Assembly: GCF_001668625.1 (NCBI RefSeq)
Contig: NZ_LZLJ01000050.1
Location: 1 to 64,000, forward strand
Length of the DNA: 64,000 nucleotides
From: Mycobacterium sp. 1274756.6
Lineage (GTDB): Bacteria > Actinomycetota > Actinomycetes > Mycobacteriales > Mycobacteriaceae
Direction: 5' to 3'
Shown: in pieces, positions 8,643-20,782 of the stretch
How positions within the stretch are numbered: position 1 is the stretch's first letter
How the letters are laid out: every line of letters starts with the position of its first letter
The notes under the pieces: generated by a model
What the model was told of the DNA's origin: nothing
Database searches by the model: none
The model's input: the letters and a program-made list of their open reading frames with translations, nothing else
Made by a program: the position numbers and the translations under genes

Positions 8643-9724
8643 AGTGTGGCGGTCGGCGGGCTGGTCGACACGTCGGCCTTGCCGTAGATCGTCGTCGAGA
8701 CCGTGCCGGTGACATCGCCGCCGCCGCGTTTCTTGGCCTTCAGCGGCCAGTCCAGCGTGCCGTCGAAGCGCACCGTCATGTCGAACTGGCTGAATCTGTT
8801 CAGGGTCAGCGGGCTCAGGTCGGGCATGCCCCACTCGACGGTGTTCTCCATGGCCTCGCTGCGACTCACCCGCTGCGGGCAGTCCGGCGGGGACAGCGCG
8901 CGTGATTTGTTGCACTCGGTGATCGCGGCCTTGATCGCGGTCATCACGCCCTGCCTGCCCTGCTCGCTGAGCTCGAACTCGACGTTCATCGAGGTGAACG
9001 AGGCGTAGCTGAATCCGTTGAGCAGCAACGGTTCCGAGGTGACCTTCAGGTTCTTGTTGGTGCTGGCCAGGTCCAGCCAACCCGGGAAGACGTAGACGGC
9101 CGAGTCCACGGGCTTGCCGAACAGGGTCAGTGTCTCCATCGGGGTGTTGCGGGTGCGGGTGGGCGGCTCCACCTTGATCGCGGCCTGCTTGAGCTTCCAC
9201 TCCTTGCCGGACCGCTCCAGCTGGATCGTCTCGTCGGAGGTCTTGTCGCCGAACTTCACCCGCACGTGCACGCTGGCCATGCTGATGAAGTTGGCGCCGT
9301 CGTCGGACAGGATCTGGATGTCGCTGATCGGCATCTTCTCGATCTGTTTCTTGAGGATCTCGTCGGTGAGCAGATCGGTCGAGCCGGGCTGGTCTCGGCC
9401 GTAGGACAGCGCGGCCTCGGCGTCGCCGCGGCTGAGCGCCTCCAGGTAGGCGGTCACCGCCTCACCGGGGGTGCCGTCCTTGCCGCCGCCACCGCCCAGC
9501 GTCACCACCGCGATCACCGCCGCCACCAGCACGACGACGCCGGTGATCACCAGGCCGATGATCAGCGGTTTGCGGTTGGGCGCCGGCGGCGGTCCGCCCT
9601 GCCACGGCGCGGGGCCGGGCGGCAGGTAGCCGGGCTGGTAGCCCGGTGGCGGCTGGTAGCCCGGCGGCGGGAACTGCGGGGCACCCGGGTTGCTCCCGGG
9701 GTAGTCGCCGGGTCCGAACGACAT
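8636..9724 (-). CDS. Membrane-anchored protein with proline-rich N-terminus, unknown function
   Basis: This is a 362-aa protein. Residues 1-50 are a Gly/Pro/Tyr-rich low-complexity tail (GYQPPPGYQPGYLPPGP), residues about 53-75 form a single transmembrane helix (LIIGLVITGVVVLVAAVIAVVTL), and the rest is extracytoplasmic. The segment after the helix (GTPGEAVTAYLEALSRGDAEAALSY) resembles the NTF2-like/DUF4878 fold found in many mycobacterial exported proteins. The topology suggests a cell-envelope protein with a cytoplasmic proline-rich tail. A good ribosome-binding site (GAGAGGAG) precedes ATG 9724. It follows ligA on the same strand but is separated from it by a hairpin. Function unknown. Confidence 0.75.
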   Translation of the reverse strand: MSFGPGDYPGSNPGAPQFPPPGYQPPPGYQPGYLPPGPAPWQGGPPPAPNRKPLIIGLVITGVVVLVAAVIAVVTLGGGGGKDGTPGEAVTAYLEALSRGDAEAALSYGRDQPGSTDLLTDEILKKQIEKMPISDIQILSDDGANFISMASVHVRVKFGDKTSDETIQLERSGKEWKLKQAAIKVEPPTRTRNTPMETLTLFGKPVDSAVYVFPGWLDLASTNKNLKVTSEPLLLNGFSYASFTSMNVEFELSEQGRQGVMTAIKAAITECNKSRALSPPDCPQRVSRSEAMENTVEWGMPDLSPLTLNRFSQFDMTVRFDGTLDWPLKAKKRGGGDVTGTVSTTIYGKADVSTSPPTATLR

Positions 9725-9772
9725 GGGGCTCCTCTCACCGCGGAGCGCCTGACCCCCGCCTCGGTTGCTGCC

Positions 9773-9792
9773 ACCCGCCGAGCCGGGCGGGT
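9773..9792 (-). terminator. Hairpin downstream of ligA
   Basis: ACCCGCC (9773-9779) and GGCGGGT (9786-9792) form a 7-bp stem with a 6-base loop about 45 bases beyond the ligA stop. There is no U-run. It probably ends the LLM-MetE-like-ligA transcript. Confidence 0.4.
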
Positions 9793-9837
9793 CGCGCTCA
9801 GTTTAACCACGGCGCAGCCACCCCCAGCGCGGTGTTT

Positions 9838-12944
<3,107 letters not shown>

Positions 12945-12969
12945 CGGCTCACCGTAGCGGCGCGGCGGC

Positions 12970-13995
12970 TCAGCGCAGGCGGCGGGCGATCTCACCGTAG
13001 CGTTCGAAACGCTCCCGGTCGCCGCCGTGGTGCAGGGGCAGCGCGTTGTAGAGCACGAGCCGATCGGTGAGGCCGCCGTACTTCGCGGTGAGGGCCTCGG
13101 CCAGGCCGTCCCAGGTCGATTCGGTGGCGAACACCGCCAGGTGCTCGTCGGTCACCTGGGCGGCCATCCCGGCGATGTCGGCGGCCTTCTGATTCTCCCG
13201 GATGCGGGCGGTGGTGCCCTCGAATCCGGCCTCGTCCCAGATGAAGGCGTAGTTGGGGGTGCTGCCGTAGAAGCTGAGGCTGGCCCGCACCAGCTCCCGT
13301 TCGACGTGGCGTTCGGCGTCGTCGTCGCCGACGATGGTCAGCGCCGGCACGGTCAGGGCGATCTCGGCGGGGTCGCGGCCCGCCGCGGCCGCACCGGCGG
13401 CGACGTTGGGCAGCACGTGTCGGCGCAGGTAGCCCGGCTCGCCCAGCGGGTGCACGTGCACCCCGTCGGCGACTTCGCCCGCCATCCGCAGCATCCACGG
13501 ATTGACCGCCGCCGCATCGATTTTGGGGTCGGCCACGTCGATGGGCCCGGGGCTCCACTGCGGGGTGATGAAGTCCAGCTCATAGAACTCCCCCGCGTAG
13601 TCCAGCTCCCCGGTGCGAAACGCCGCGAAGCAGGCCTTCACCGCCCGCAGATAGTCGCGCAGCCGCGGGCCGGGCGGGTCGAACTCCACCCCGTAGCGGC
13701 GCTCCACGTGCCTGCGCACCTGGGTGCCCAGGCCGAGCCGGAAGTTGCCGCCGGTGGCCTGCTGCAACTCCCAGGCGGTCGCCGCGGTCACGAACGGGCT
13801 GCGCGGGAACGCGACCGCCACCCCGGTGGACAGCGCCAGGCCGGGCGCGGCCTGGGAGGCGACGGCGGCCCCGAGGTAGGCGGTGCGCCCGCCCTCGGTG
13901 AACAGCAGCCCGGCGAATCCGGCGGCCTGGGCGCGGCGGGCCAGTTCGGCGGTGCGGGCCAGCGGACCCGGGATCACCATCGCCTCGACGTGCAT
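12970..13995 (-). CDS. LLM-class F420-dependent oxidoreductase
   Basis: This 341-aa protein has the luciferase-like monooxygenase TIM barrel. The N-terminal strand AMVIPGPLARTAELARRAQAAGFAGLLFTEGG, the ALSTGVAVAFPRSPF block and the NFRLGLGTQVRRHVERRYG segment are typical of the mycobacterial F420-dependent subgroup (TIGR03617-like). The substrate is unknown. ATG 13995 is preferred to GTG 14004 because GAGGGG lies at a good distance upstream. I do not recall it next to ligA in M. tuberculosis, where lpqA and the Rv3017c-Rv3023c region follow Rv3015c, so this locus has been rearranged. It is first in the operon with the MetE-like gene and ligA. Confidence 0.85.
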   Translation of the reverse strand: MHVEAMVIPGPLARTAELARRAQAAGFAGLLFTEGGRTAYLGAAVASQAAPGLALSTGVAVAFPRSPFVTAATAWELQQATGGNFRLGLGTQVRRHVERRYGVEFDPPGPRLRDYLRAVKACFAAFRTGELDYAGEFYELDFITPQWSPGPIDVADPKIDAAAVNPWMLRMAGEVADGVHVHPLGEPGYLRRHVLPNVAAGAAAAGRDPAEIALTVPALTIVGDDDAERHVERELVRASLSFYGSTPNYAFIWDEAGFEGTTARIRENQKAADIAGMAAQVTDEHLAVFATESTWDGLAEALTAKYGGLTDRLVLYNALPLHHGGDRERFERYGEIARRLR

Positions 13996-14025
13996 GCCCC
14001 TCACCGTAGCCAGCCGGGGCGCGGC

Positions 14026-15099
14026 TCACTCGGTGTCGGCGATGGTGGCGCTGGCGATCACCTCGTCGCCGGCCGGGTCGGGGAGGTAGCAGACCAGGGT
14101 CTGGCCGCGCGCCACCCCGCGCAGCGGGGCGCCCAGTTTCACCTCGAGGCGACCCGCCGCCGGCCGCGCGACCGCGGGCACGGTTTCGCCGTGGGCGCGC
14201 ACCTGCACCTCGCACTGCACCGGGCCGGGGAAGACCGCGCCGCCGGTGTAGACCGGGTCGGCGCCGGTGAGCGCCCAGACGTCGAGATCCGCCACCGAGC
14301 CGACGGTGACGGTGCCGGTGGCCGCGTCGATGGCGGTCACGTAGCGCGGCTTGCCGTCGGGGCCCGGGCCGGCGATGCCCAGTCCCTTGCGCTGCCCGAT
14401 GGTGAACCCGTGCACGCCGTCGTGGTGCGCCAGCACGGTGCCCTCGGCGTCGACGACGCTGCCGCGCCGCACACCGATGCTGGCGCCCAGGAAGGCCTGG
14501 GTGTCCCCGGAAGGGATGAAGCAGATGTCGTGGCTGTCCGGCTTGTCGGCGACCGCCAGGCCGCGGCGTTCGGCTTCGGCGCGGATCTCGGGTTTGGCGG
14601 TGTCGCCCACCGGGAACGCGGCGTGGCGCAGTTGCTCAGCGGTGAGCACGGCCAACACGTAGGACTGGTCCTTGTCGGCGTCGACGGCGCGGCGCAGCCG
14701 CCCGTCGGCCAGCCGGGCGTAGTGGCCGGTGGCGACGGCGTCGAAACCCAGCGCCACCGCGCGGGCGGCCACCGCGGAGAACTTGATCTGCTCGTTGCAG
14801 CGCACGCACGGGTTGGGGGTTTCGCCGCGGGCGTAGGACTCCACGAAGTCGTCGATGACGGTCTCTTTGAATCGCTCGGCGAAATCCCAGACGTAGAACG
14901 GGATCCCGAGCACGTCGGCGACGCGGCGGGCGTCGTCGGCGTCCTCCTTCGAGCAGCAGCCCCGCGAGCCGCTGCGCAGGGTGCCCGGGGCGCTCGACAG
15001 CGCCAGGTGCACCCCGGTCACGTCGTGGCCGGCGTCGACCATGCGGGCGGCGGCGACCGAGGAGTCCACCCCGCCGCTCATCGCGGCGAGCACCTTCAT
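14026..15099 (-). CDS. mnmA: tRNA-specific 2-thiouridylase
   Basis: This is a 357-aa cytosolic enzyme that makes 2-thiouridine at position 34 of Lys, Glu and Gln tRNAs. It adenylates the base and receives sulfur relayed from a cysteine desulfurase. It shows the PP-loop SGGVDSS (residues 8-14), the catalytic [12 protein letters not shown] cysteine (about residue 100) and the second cysteine in [12 protein letters not shown]-terminal beta-barrel tRNA-binding part follows. ATG 15099 overlaps the iscS stop as ATGA, so sulfur donor and acceptor enzymes are coupled. The frame stays open upstream into iscS, but that part is antisense-type noise. Confidence 0.96.
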   Translation of the reverse strand: MKVLAAMSGGVDSSVAAARMVDAGHDVTGVHLALSSAPGTLRSGSRGCCSKEDADDARRVADVLGIPFYVWDFAERFKETVIDDFVESYARGETPNPCVRCNEQIKFSAVAARAVALGFDAVATGHYARLADGRLRRAVDADKDQSYVLAVLTAEQLRHAAFPVGDTAKPEIRAEAERRGLAVADKPDSHDICFIPSGDTQAFLGASIGVRRGSVVDAEGTVLAHHDGVHGFTIGQRKGLGIAGPGPDGKPRYVTAIDAATGTVTVGSVADLDVWALTGADPVYTGGAVFPGPVQCEVQVRAHGETVPAVARPAAGRLEVKLGAPLRGVARGQTLVCYLPDPAGDEVIASATIADTE

Positions 15100-16274
15100 C
15101 GGATCACCCCCGCGCTGGCCAGCGCGGCCTGCCGCGCCCGCTCCACGGCGGCGGGCAGCACCCGCAGCGCGGTGTCCACGTCCTCCTCGACGCTGGTGTG
15201 GCCCAACGACAGTCGCAGCGATCCACGCGCCCCGGCCGGGTCCACGCCCATCGCGGTGAGCACGTGGGAGGCGCGGGCCACCCCGGCGGTGCACGCCGAA
15301 CCGGTGGAGCACTCGATGCCGTTGGCGTCCAGCAGCATCAGCAGCGAATCGCCTTCGCAACCACGGAAAGTGAAGTGGGCGTTGCCCGGCAGCCGGGGTT
15401 CGCGGGCGCCGTTGAGGACGGTGTCGGGGATGGCGGCGAGAACACCGTCGATGAGCCGGTCGCGCAGCCGGCTCAACCGGGCCGCGTTGTCGCCCATGGC
15501 GTTCACGGCGATGTCCACCGCGGCGGCCATCCCCGCGGCGCCTGCGACGTTCGGGGTGCCGGAGCGCACGTCGCGTTCCTGCCCGCCGCCGTGCAGCAAC
15601 GGCACGCACGCCACGTCGCGGCGCAGCAGCAGCGCCCCCACCCCGGGCGGGCCGCCGAACTTGTGCGCGGTGATGCTCATCGCCGACAGCGCGGTCGCCC
15701 CGAAATCGACCGGCAACTGCCCGATCGCCTGCACGGCGTCACTGTGGAAGGGCACCTCGAACTCCGCGGCGACGCCGGCGAGCTCCTCGACCGGCAGCAC
15801 GGTGCCGACTTCGTTGTTGGCCCACATGATCGACACCAGCGCGACGTCGTCGGTGCCCTGCAGCGCCTCGCGCAGCGCCGCCGGGCTGACCGAGCCGTCC
15901 GCGGCGGTGGGCAACAAGGTCACCTCGGCCCCCTGGTGGTCGGCCAGCCAGGTGACCGCGTCGAGCACCGCGTGGTGTTCCACCGCGGTGGTGACGATGC
16001 GGCGGCGGCGCGGGTCGGCGGCGCGCCGAGCCCAGTAGATGCCCTTGACCGCCAGGTTGTCGCTCTCGGTGCCGCCCGCGGTGAAGACCACCTCCGAGGG
16101 GCGCGCCCCCAGGGCCGCCGCGACACTCTCGCGGGACTCCTCCATCACCCGCCGCGCCGCGCGCCCGGTCGTGTGCAGCGAGGCGGCGTTGCCGACCGTG
16201 GCCAGCATGGCGGTCATCGCCTCGATGGCCTGCGGGTACATCGGGGTGGTGGCGGCGTGATCCAGGTACACCAT
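15096..16274 (-). CDS. iscS: Cysteine desulfurase
   Basis: This 392-aa PLP enzyme removes sulfur from cysteine as an enzyme persulfide. It has the aminotransferase class V fold, with the PLP Schiff-base lysine at Lys205 in [14 protein letters not shown] mobile active-site loop carries Cys328 in [11 protein letters not shown]. The histidine-rich VEHHAVLD block near residue 100 is also typical. The coupled mnmA gene indicates that tRNA thiolation is at least one use of the sulfur. Fe-S supply is possible as well. No other isc gene is adjacent. M. tuberculosis carries Rv3026c and Rv3027c between this gene and etfA as I recall; they are missing here. Confidence 0.96.
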   Translation of the reverse strand: MVYLDHAATTPMYPQAIEAMTAMLATVGNAASLHTTGRAARRVMEESRESVAAALGARPSEVVFTAGGTESDNLAVKGIYWARRAADPRRRRIVTTAVEHHAVLDAVTWLADHQGAEVTLLPTAADGSVSPAALREALQGTDDVALVSIMWANNEVGTVLPVEELAGVAAEFEVPFHSDAVQAIGQLPVDFGATALSAMSITAHKFGGPPGVGALLLRRDVACVPLLHGGGQERDVRSGTPNVAGAAGMAAAVDIAVNAMGDNAARLSRLRDRLIDGVLAAIPDTVLNGAREPRLPGNAHFTFRGCEGDSLLMLLDANGIECSTGSACTAGVARASHVLTAMGVDPAGARGSLRLSLGHTSVEEDVDTALRVLPAAVERARQAALASAGVIR

Positions 16275-16357
16275 GACCCGCTCAGACTACCGGCGGACGC
16301 CCGGGAGCGGCGCGCCCGGCACCGAGCGGTCCGGCAGCGCGACGCGGCCCGGGCGAG

Positions 16358-16394
16358 CGAAAGGCCCCCGCCACGGTGTGCCGGGGGCCTTTCG
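16358..16394 (-). terminator. Terminator of the etfBA operon
   Basis: Thirteen-base perfect arms (CGAAAGGCCCCCG at 16358-16370 and CGGGGGCCTTTCG at 16382-16394) with an 11-base loop start about 20 bases after the etfA stop. There is no following U-run, as in many mycobacterial terminators. The symmetry would also stop leftward or rightward antisense transcription. Confidence 0.7.
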
Positions 16395-16414
16395 TCTGCT
16401 CGTGCCGGAAGCGG

Positions 16415-17371
16415 TCAGCCCTTGCGGGACTTGATCGCCTCGGTCAGCTGCGGGGCGACGTTGAACAGGTCGCCGACGATGCCGTAGTCGGCAATCTCGA
16501 AGATCGGCGCCTCCTCGTCCTTGTTGACCACCACGATGGTCTTGGAGGTCTGCATGCCGGCCCGGTGCTGGATCGCCCCGGAGATGCCCAGCGCGATGTA
16601 CAGCTGCGGCGACACGGTCTTACCGGTCTGGCCGATCTGGAACTGGCCCGGGTAGTAGCCCGAGTCCACCGCGGCACGCGAGGCGCCCACCGCGGCCCCC
16701 AGCGAGTCGGCGAGCTCCTCGACGACGCTGAAGTTGTCGGCGCTGCCCACGCCGCGGCCGCCGGCCACGACGATGCCGGCCTCGGTCAGCTCCGGACGGT
16801 CGCCGGCCTCCACCGGGTCCCGCGAGGTGACCTTGGTGTCGTTCTCCTCGGCGCCGGGCACCTCGACGGTGACCTGCTCGCCGGCGCCGTCGGCGGGCTC
16901 GGCCTCGACCGAGCCGGGGCGCACGGTGATGATCGGGGTGTCGCCGTTGGCCTGGGCCTCGACGGTGAAGGCACCACCGAAGATGGAGTGCACCACCTTG
17001 GCGCCCTCCTGCACCTCGACCACGTCGACCAGCAGCCCCGACCCGAGCCGGGCGGCCAGCCGGCCGGCGATCTCGCGGCCGTCGATGCTGGCGGCCAGCA
17101 GCACGCCCGCCGGGGAGGCCGACTCGACCAGCTCGGCCAGCACGTTGACGTACGGGGTGATCAGGTATTGGTCGACCACGTCGGACTCGGCGACGTAGAT
17201 CTTGGCCGCGCCGGCGGCCTTCAGCCCGTCGATCAGCGGCTCGGCGGTGCCGGGGGCGCCGATGACGACGGCGGAGGGCTCACCGAGCGCGCGGGCGGCG
17301 GTGAGCAGTTCGGAGGTGACCTTCTTCAGGGCACCGTCGGTGTGCTCGGCGAGCACCAGTACTTCAGCCAT
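16415..17371 (-). CDS. etfA: Electron transfer flavoprotein subunit alpha
   Basis: This 318-aa FAD-binding subunit of the EtfAB heterodimer carries electrons from acyl-CoA and related dehydrogenases to an ETF-quinone oxidoreductase. The N-terminal half is the adenine-nucleotide-like fold ([17 protein letters not shown]). The C-terminal third holds the FAD signature: [31 protein letters not shown], and the [19 protein letters not shown] tail. It lies 32 bp downstream of etfB in a two-gene operon. The name fixB is used for the M. tuberculosis orthologue. Confidence 0.97.
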   Translation of the reverse strand: MAEVLVLAEHTDGALKKVTSELLTAARALGEPSAVVIGAPGTAEPLIDGLKAAGAAKIYVAESDVVDQYLITPYVNVLAELVESASPAGVLLAASIDGREIAGRLAARLGSGLLVDVVEVQEGAKVVHSIFGGAFTVEAQANGDTPIITVRPGSVEAEPADGAGEQVTVEVPGAEENDTKVTSRDPVEAGDRPELTEAGIVVAGGRGVGSADNFSVVEELADSLGAAVGASRAAVDSGYYPGQFQIGQTGKTVSPQLYIALGISGAIQHRAGMQTSKTIVVVNKDEEAPIFEIADYGIVGDLFNVAPQLTEAIKSRKG

Positions 17372-17403
17372 GTTGTCTCTTCCCTAAACCAGTCTGGACG
17401 TCT

Positions 17404-18195
17404 CTAGATGATCTTCTGGGCAACCAGGTACTCGGCGATCTTGGTGCCGCCGTCGCCCTCGTCGGTGACCTTCTCACCGGCGGTCTTGGGCGGCTTGGGC
17501 GTCGACGCCGTCACCGTGGAGCCGGCGTTGGCGAGCCCGACCTCGTCGCCCTCCACACCGATCTCGGCCAGCGAGAGCACGGTGACTTCCTTCTTCTTGG
17601 CGGCCATGATGCCCTTGAAGGACGGGAACCGCGGCTCGTTGATCTTCTCGTTGACGCTGACCACGGCCGGCAGGCTGGCCTCCAGGGCGAACACGCCCTC
17701 GTCGGTCTCCCGCTCGGCGGTGAGCTTGTCGCCCTCGATGGTGAGCTTGCGCACCTGGGTGACCTGCGGCAGGCCCAGGTACTCGGCGATGATGGCCGGC
17801 ACCGCGCCGGCGACGCCGTCGGTGGACTCGTTGCCGGCGATGACCAGCTCGGTGCCCTCGATGGTGCCCAGCGCCTTGGCCAGCGCCCAGGCGGTCTGGA
17901 TGGCGTCGGAGCCCTTCATGCCGTCGTCCTTGACGTGCACCGCCTTGTCGGCGCCCATCGACAGCGCCTTGCGGATCGCCTCGGTGGCGCGCTCGGGGCC
18001 GGCGGTCAGCACGGTCACGGTGCCCTCGGCGCCCTCCTTCTCCCGGATGAGCAGGGCTTCCTCGACGGCGCGCTCGTTGATCTCGTCGAGCACCGCGTCG
18101 GCGGCCTCCCGGTCGAGGGTGAAGTCACCCTCGGTGAGCTTGCGCTCCGACCACGTGTCAGGGACCTGTTTGATCAGGACCACGATGTTCGTCAT
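17404..18195 (-). CDS. etfB: Electron transfer flavoprotein subunit beta
   Basis: This 263-aa partner of EtfA carries the AMP site. Landmarks are MTNIVVLIKQVPDTWSE at the start, the ALSMGADKAVHVKD loop, the NESTDGVAGAVPAIIAEYLGLPQVT motif, and the C-terminal LPAVVSVNEKINEPRFPSFKGIMAAKKK signature. ATG 18195 is the family start. The frame extends to 18240 without similarity. The gene is divergent from the methylglucose lipopolysaccharide cluster across a roughly 200-bp region holding an inverted repeat. Confidence 0.97.
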   Translation of the reverse strand: MTNIVVLIKQVPDTWSERKLTEGDFTLDREAADAVLDEINERAVEEALLIREKEGAEGTVTVLTAGPERATEAIRKALSMGADKAVHVKDDGMKGSDAIQTAWALAKALGTIEGTELVIAGNESTDGVAGAVPAIIAEYLGLPQVTQVRKLTIEGDKLTAERETDEGVFALEASLPAVVSVNEKINEPRFPSFKGIMAAKKKEVTVLSLAEIGVEGDEVGLANAGSTVTASTPKPPKTAGEKVTDEGDGGTKIAEYLVAQKII

Positions 18196-18277
18196 AAGTC
18201 TGGTCTGTCCTCCTCGAACGCGTCCTGCAGCGGCGGCCACCGGACTTGGCTCACGATAATGCGGAACAACACATCAG

Positions 18278-18293
18278 GTTACTCATGGGTAAC
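18278..18293. promoter_or_regulatory. Inverted repeat between etfB and the divergent methyltransferase
   Basis: GTTAC-N6-GTAAC lies in the relatively AT-rich part of the 206-bp divergent intergenic region (18196-18401). Position and symmetry suit a repressor operator or an overlapping promoter for either side, but I cannot assign a regulator. Confidence 0.3.
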
Positions 18294-18401
18294 TTAGCCC
18301 GTTTCGCCCGTCTACCATAACGGGTGCCGTGACGGGTTCTCGCTGCGCGTCGGGGTGACCCATTCGCACCCGGCGAGCTTGCCCGATAGCCTGCCTGTGC
18401 A

Positions 18402-19211
18402 ATGAGCGCATCCGCCACCGAGGGCCGCGACGCCCCGCCCCCACCGGACGCCGACCCCGGGTTGGTGCTGACCGGGGAACGAACCATCCCCGGCCTCGCC
18501 GAGGAGAACTACTGGTTCCGTCGCCACGAGGTGGCCTACCAGCGGCTCGCGCCGCGCTGCGCGGGCCGCGACGTGCTGGAAGCCGGCTGCGGCGAGGGCT
18601 ACGGCGCCGACATGATCGCCGCGGTCGCGCGGCGGGTCGTCGGGGTCGACTACGACGAGAGCACGGTCGCCCACGTGCGGGCCCGCTACCCGCGGGTGGA
18701 GATGCTGGCGGGCAACCTCGCCGCGCTGCCGCTGCCGGACGGCGCGGTGGACGTGGTGGTCAACTTCCAGGTCATCGAGCACCTGTGGGACCAGCCGGGC
18801 TTCATCGCCGAATGCGCGCGGGTGCTGCGCCCGGGCGGGCTGCTGATGATCTCCACGCCCAACCGGATCACCTTCTCCCCCGGCCGCGACACCCCGATCA
18901 ACCCGTTCCACACCCGCGAACTCAACGCCGCGGAGCTCGCCGAGCTGCTCACCGACGGCGGTTTCGCGCTGGAGTCGATGAACGGGCTGTTCCACGGCCC
19001 GCGGCTGCGTGAGCTCGACGCCCGCCACGGCGGGTCGATCATCGACGCGCAGATCGCCCGCGCGGTGGCCGACGCGCCGTGGCCGGCCGAGCTGGCCGCC
19101 GACGTGGCCGCGGTGACCACCGCCGACTTCGACCTGGTGCAAGCCGGGACCGACCCGGCGCACCCCATCGACGACAGCCTGGACCTGATCGCGATCGCGG
19201 TGCGGCCGTGA
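18402..19211 (+). CDS. SAM-dependent methyltransferase of methylglucose lipopolysaccharide synthesis (Rv3030-like)
   Basis: This 269-aa class I methyltransferase has motif I VLEAGCGEGYGADMIA (about residues 55-70), the acidic VVGVDYDES strand end and the post-motif LRPGGLLMISTPN. The orthologue Rv3030 is linked by published genetics to methylglucose lipopolysaccharides (MGLP), the cytosolic 6-O-methylated glucans that bind fatty acyl chains. It is first of three overlapping genes: its stop overlaps the GTG of the GH57 gene (GTGA, 19208-19211). Sugar O-methylation is therefore the likely reaction; the exact position on the glucan is inference. Confidence 0.85.
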   Translation: MSASATEGRDAPPPPDADPGLVLTGERTIPGLAEENYWFRRHEVAYQRLAPRCAGRDVLEAGCGEGYGADMIAAVARRVVGVDYDESTVAHVRARYPRVEMLAGNLAALPLPDGAVDVVVNFQVIEHLWDQPGFIAECARVLRPGGLLMISTPNRITFSPGRDTPINPFHTRELNAAELAELLTDGGFALESMNGLFHGPRLRELDARHGGSIIDAQIARAVADAPWPAELAADVAAVTTADFDLVQAGTDPAHPIDDSLDLIAIAVRP

Positions 19212-20782
19212 ACAATTCGTCTGCCCCCGGAATGTTCACACTGGTGTTGCACACCCACCTGCCGTGGCTGGCCCACCACGGCCGGTGGCCGGTCGGCGAG
19301 GAGTGGCTCTACCAGTCCTGGTCCTCGGCCTACCTGCCGCTGCTGCGGGTGTTGCGCACGCTGGCCGCCGAGGACCGCGCCCACCTGCTGACCCTGGGCA
19401 TCACCCCGGTGGTCGCCGCCCAGCTCGACGACCCGTACTGCCTCGACGGCATGCACCACTGGCTGGGCAACTGGCGGCTGCGCGCCGCCGAGGCGGCCAG
19501 CCTGCGCCCCGGTGATGCGACCGGCCCGGCCCCGGCCTCCGCGCCGGAGGCGTTGCGCGAGTTCGGCATCCGGGAGGTCGCCGCCGCGGAGGAGGCGTTG
19601 GCGGACTTCGCGACCCGGTGGCGCCACGGCGGCAGCCCGCTGCTGCGCGAGCTGGTCGACGCCGAGACCGTGGAGTTGCTCGGCGGCCCGCTGGCGCACC
19701 CGTTCCAGCCGCTGCTGGCACCGCGGTTGCGCGACTTCGCGTTGCGCGAGGGGCTGGCCGACATCCGCCACCGCATCGCCCACGCCCCGACCGGCATCTG
19801 GGCGCCGGAATGCGCCTACGCACCCGGGATGGAACACGGCTACGCCGCCGCCGGGGTGAGCCATTTCATGGTCGACGGGCCCTCGCTTCACGGCGACACC
19901 GCGCTGGCCCGGCCGGTCACCGACAGCGGCGTGCTGGCGTTCGGCCGCGACCTGACGGTCAGTTACCGGGTGTGGTCGCCGAAGTCCGGCTACCCCGGGC
20001 ACGCCGCCTACCGCGACTTCCACACCTATGACCACCGCACCGGGCTGAAACCGGCCCGGGTCACCGGCCGGGCGGTGCCCCCGGAGCAGAAGGCGCCGTA
20101 TGACCCGGCGCGCGCGGACGCGGCCGTCGACGCCCACGTCGCCGACTTCGTCGAGGTGGTGCGCCGCCGGTTGCACAGCGAATCCGAGCGGATCGGGCGG
20201 CCCGCGCATGTGGTCGCCGCGTTCGACACCGAACTGTTCGGGCACTGGTGGTACGAGGGACCGGTCTGGCTGGAGCGGGTGCTGCGGGCGCTGCCCGAGG
20301 CCGGGGTGCGGGTCGGCACCCTCGCCGACGCCGCCGCCGCCGGATTCGTGGGCGCCCCGGTCGAATTGCCGCCGAGTTCGTGGGGTTCGGGCAAGGACTG
20401 GCAGGTGTGGTCCGGCGAGCAGGTCGCCGACCTGGTGCGGCTCAACGAGGAGGTCGTGGACACCGCGTTGACCTCGGTGGACAAGGCGCTGGCCATCCGC
20501 GGCGCAGCGCCGGGCGCACCGACGGTGCGCGACCCGGTCGCCGACCAGATCCTGCGGGAGGCGCTGCTGACGGTCTCCAGCGACTGGCCGTTCATGGTGA
20601 GCAAGGATTCCGCGGCCGACTACGCCCGCTACCGCGCGCACCTGCACGCCCACGCCACCCGCGAGATCGCCGACGCGCTGGCGTCGGGCCGCCGTACGAC
20701 CGCCCGCCGGATCGCCGACGGCTGGAACCGCGCCGACAACCTGTTCGGCGCCCTGGACGCCCGGAGGCTGCCGCGGCCATGA
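19208..20782 (+). CDS. GH57 family alpha-glucan branching enzyme (Rv3031-like)
   Basis: This 524-aa GH57 protein has the expected blocks: LVLHTHLPWLAHHGRWPVGEEW at the start, the nucleophile Glu201 in IWAPECAYAPG, and the acid/base Asp340 in AAFDTELFGHWWYEG. A C-terminal helical domain follows. Such enzymes cut an alpha-1,4 glucan and rejoin it as an alpha-1,6 branch, and in this cluster the acceptor would be the MGLP main chain. GTG 19208 is chosen because the catalytic barrel begins within ten residues and the family length is about 525. Upstream codons lie inside the previous gene. It is coupled to both neighbours by 4-bp overlaps. Confidence 0.9.
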   Translation: MNNSSAPGMFTLVLHTHLPWLAHHGRWPVGEEWLYQSWSSAYLPLLRVLRTLAAEDRAHLLTLGITPVVAAQLDDPYCLDGMHHWLGNWRLRAAEAASLRPGDATGPAPASAPEALREFGIREVAAAEEALADFATRWRHGGSPLLRELVDAETVELLGGPLAHPFQPLLAPRLRDFALREGLADIRHRIAHAPTGIWAPECAYAPGMEHGYAAAGVSHFMVDGPSLHGDTALARPVTDSGVLAFGRDLTVSYRVWSPKSGYPGHAAYRDFHTYDHRTGLKPARVTGRAVPPEQKAPYDPARADAAVDAHVADFVEVVRRRLHSESERIGRPAHVVAAFDTELFGHWWYEGPVWLERVLRALPEAGVRVGTLADAAAAGFVGAPVELPPSSWGSGKDWQVWSGEQVADLVRLNEEVVDTALTSVDKALAIRGAAPGAPTVRDPVADQILREALLTVSSDWPFMVSKDSAADYARYRAHLHAHATREIADALASGRRTTARRIADGWNRADNLFGALDARRLPRP

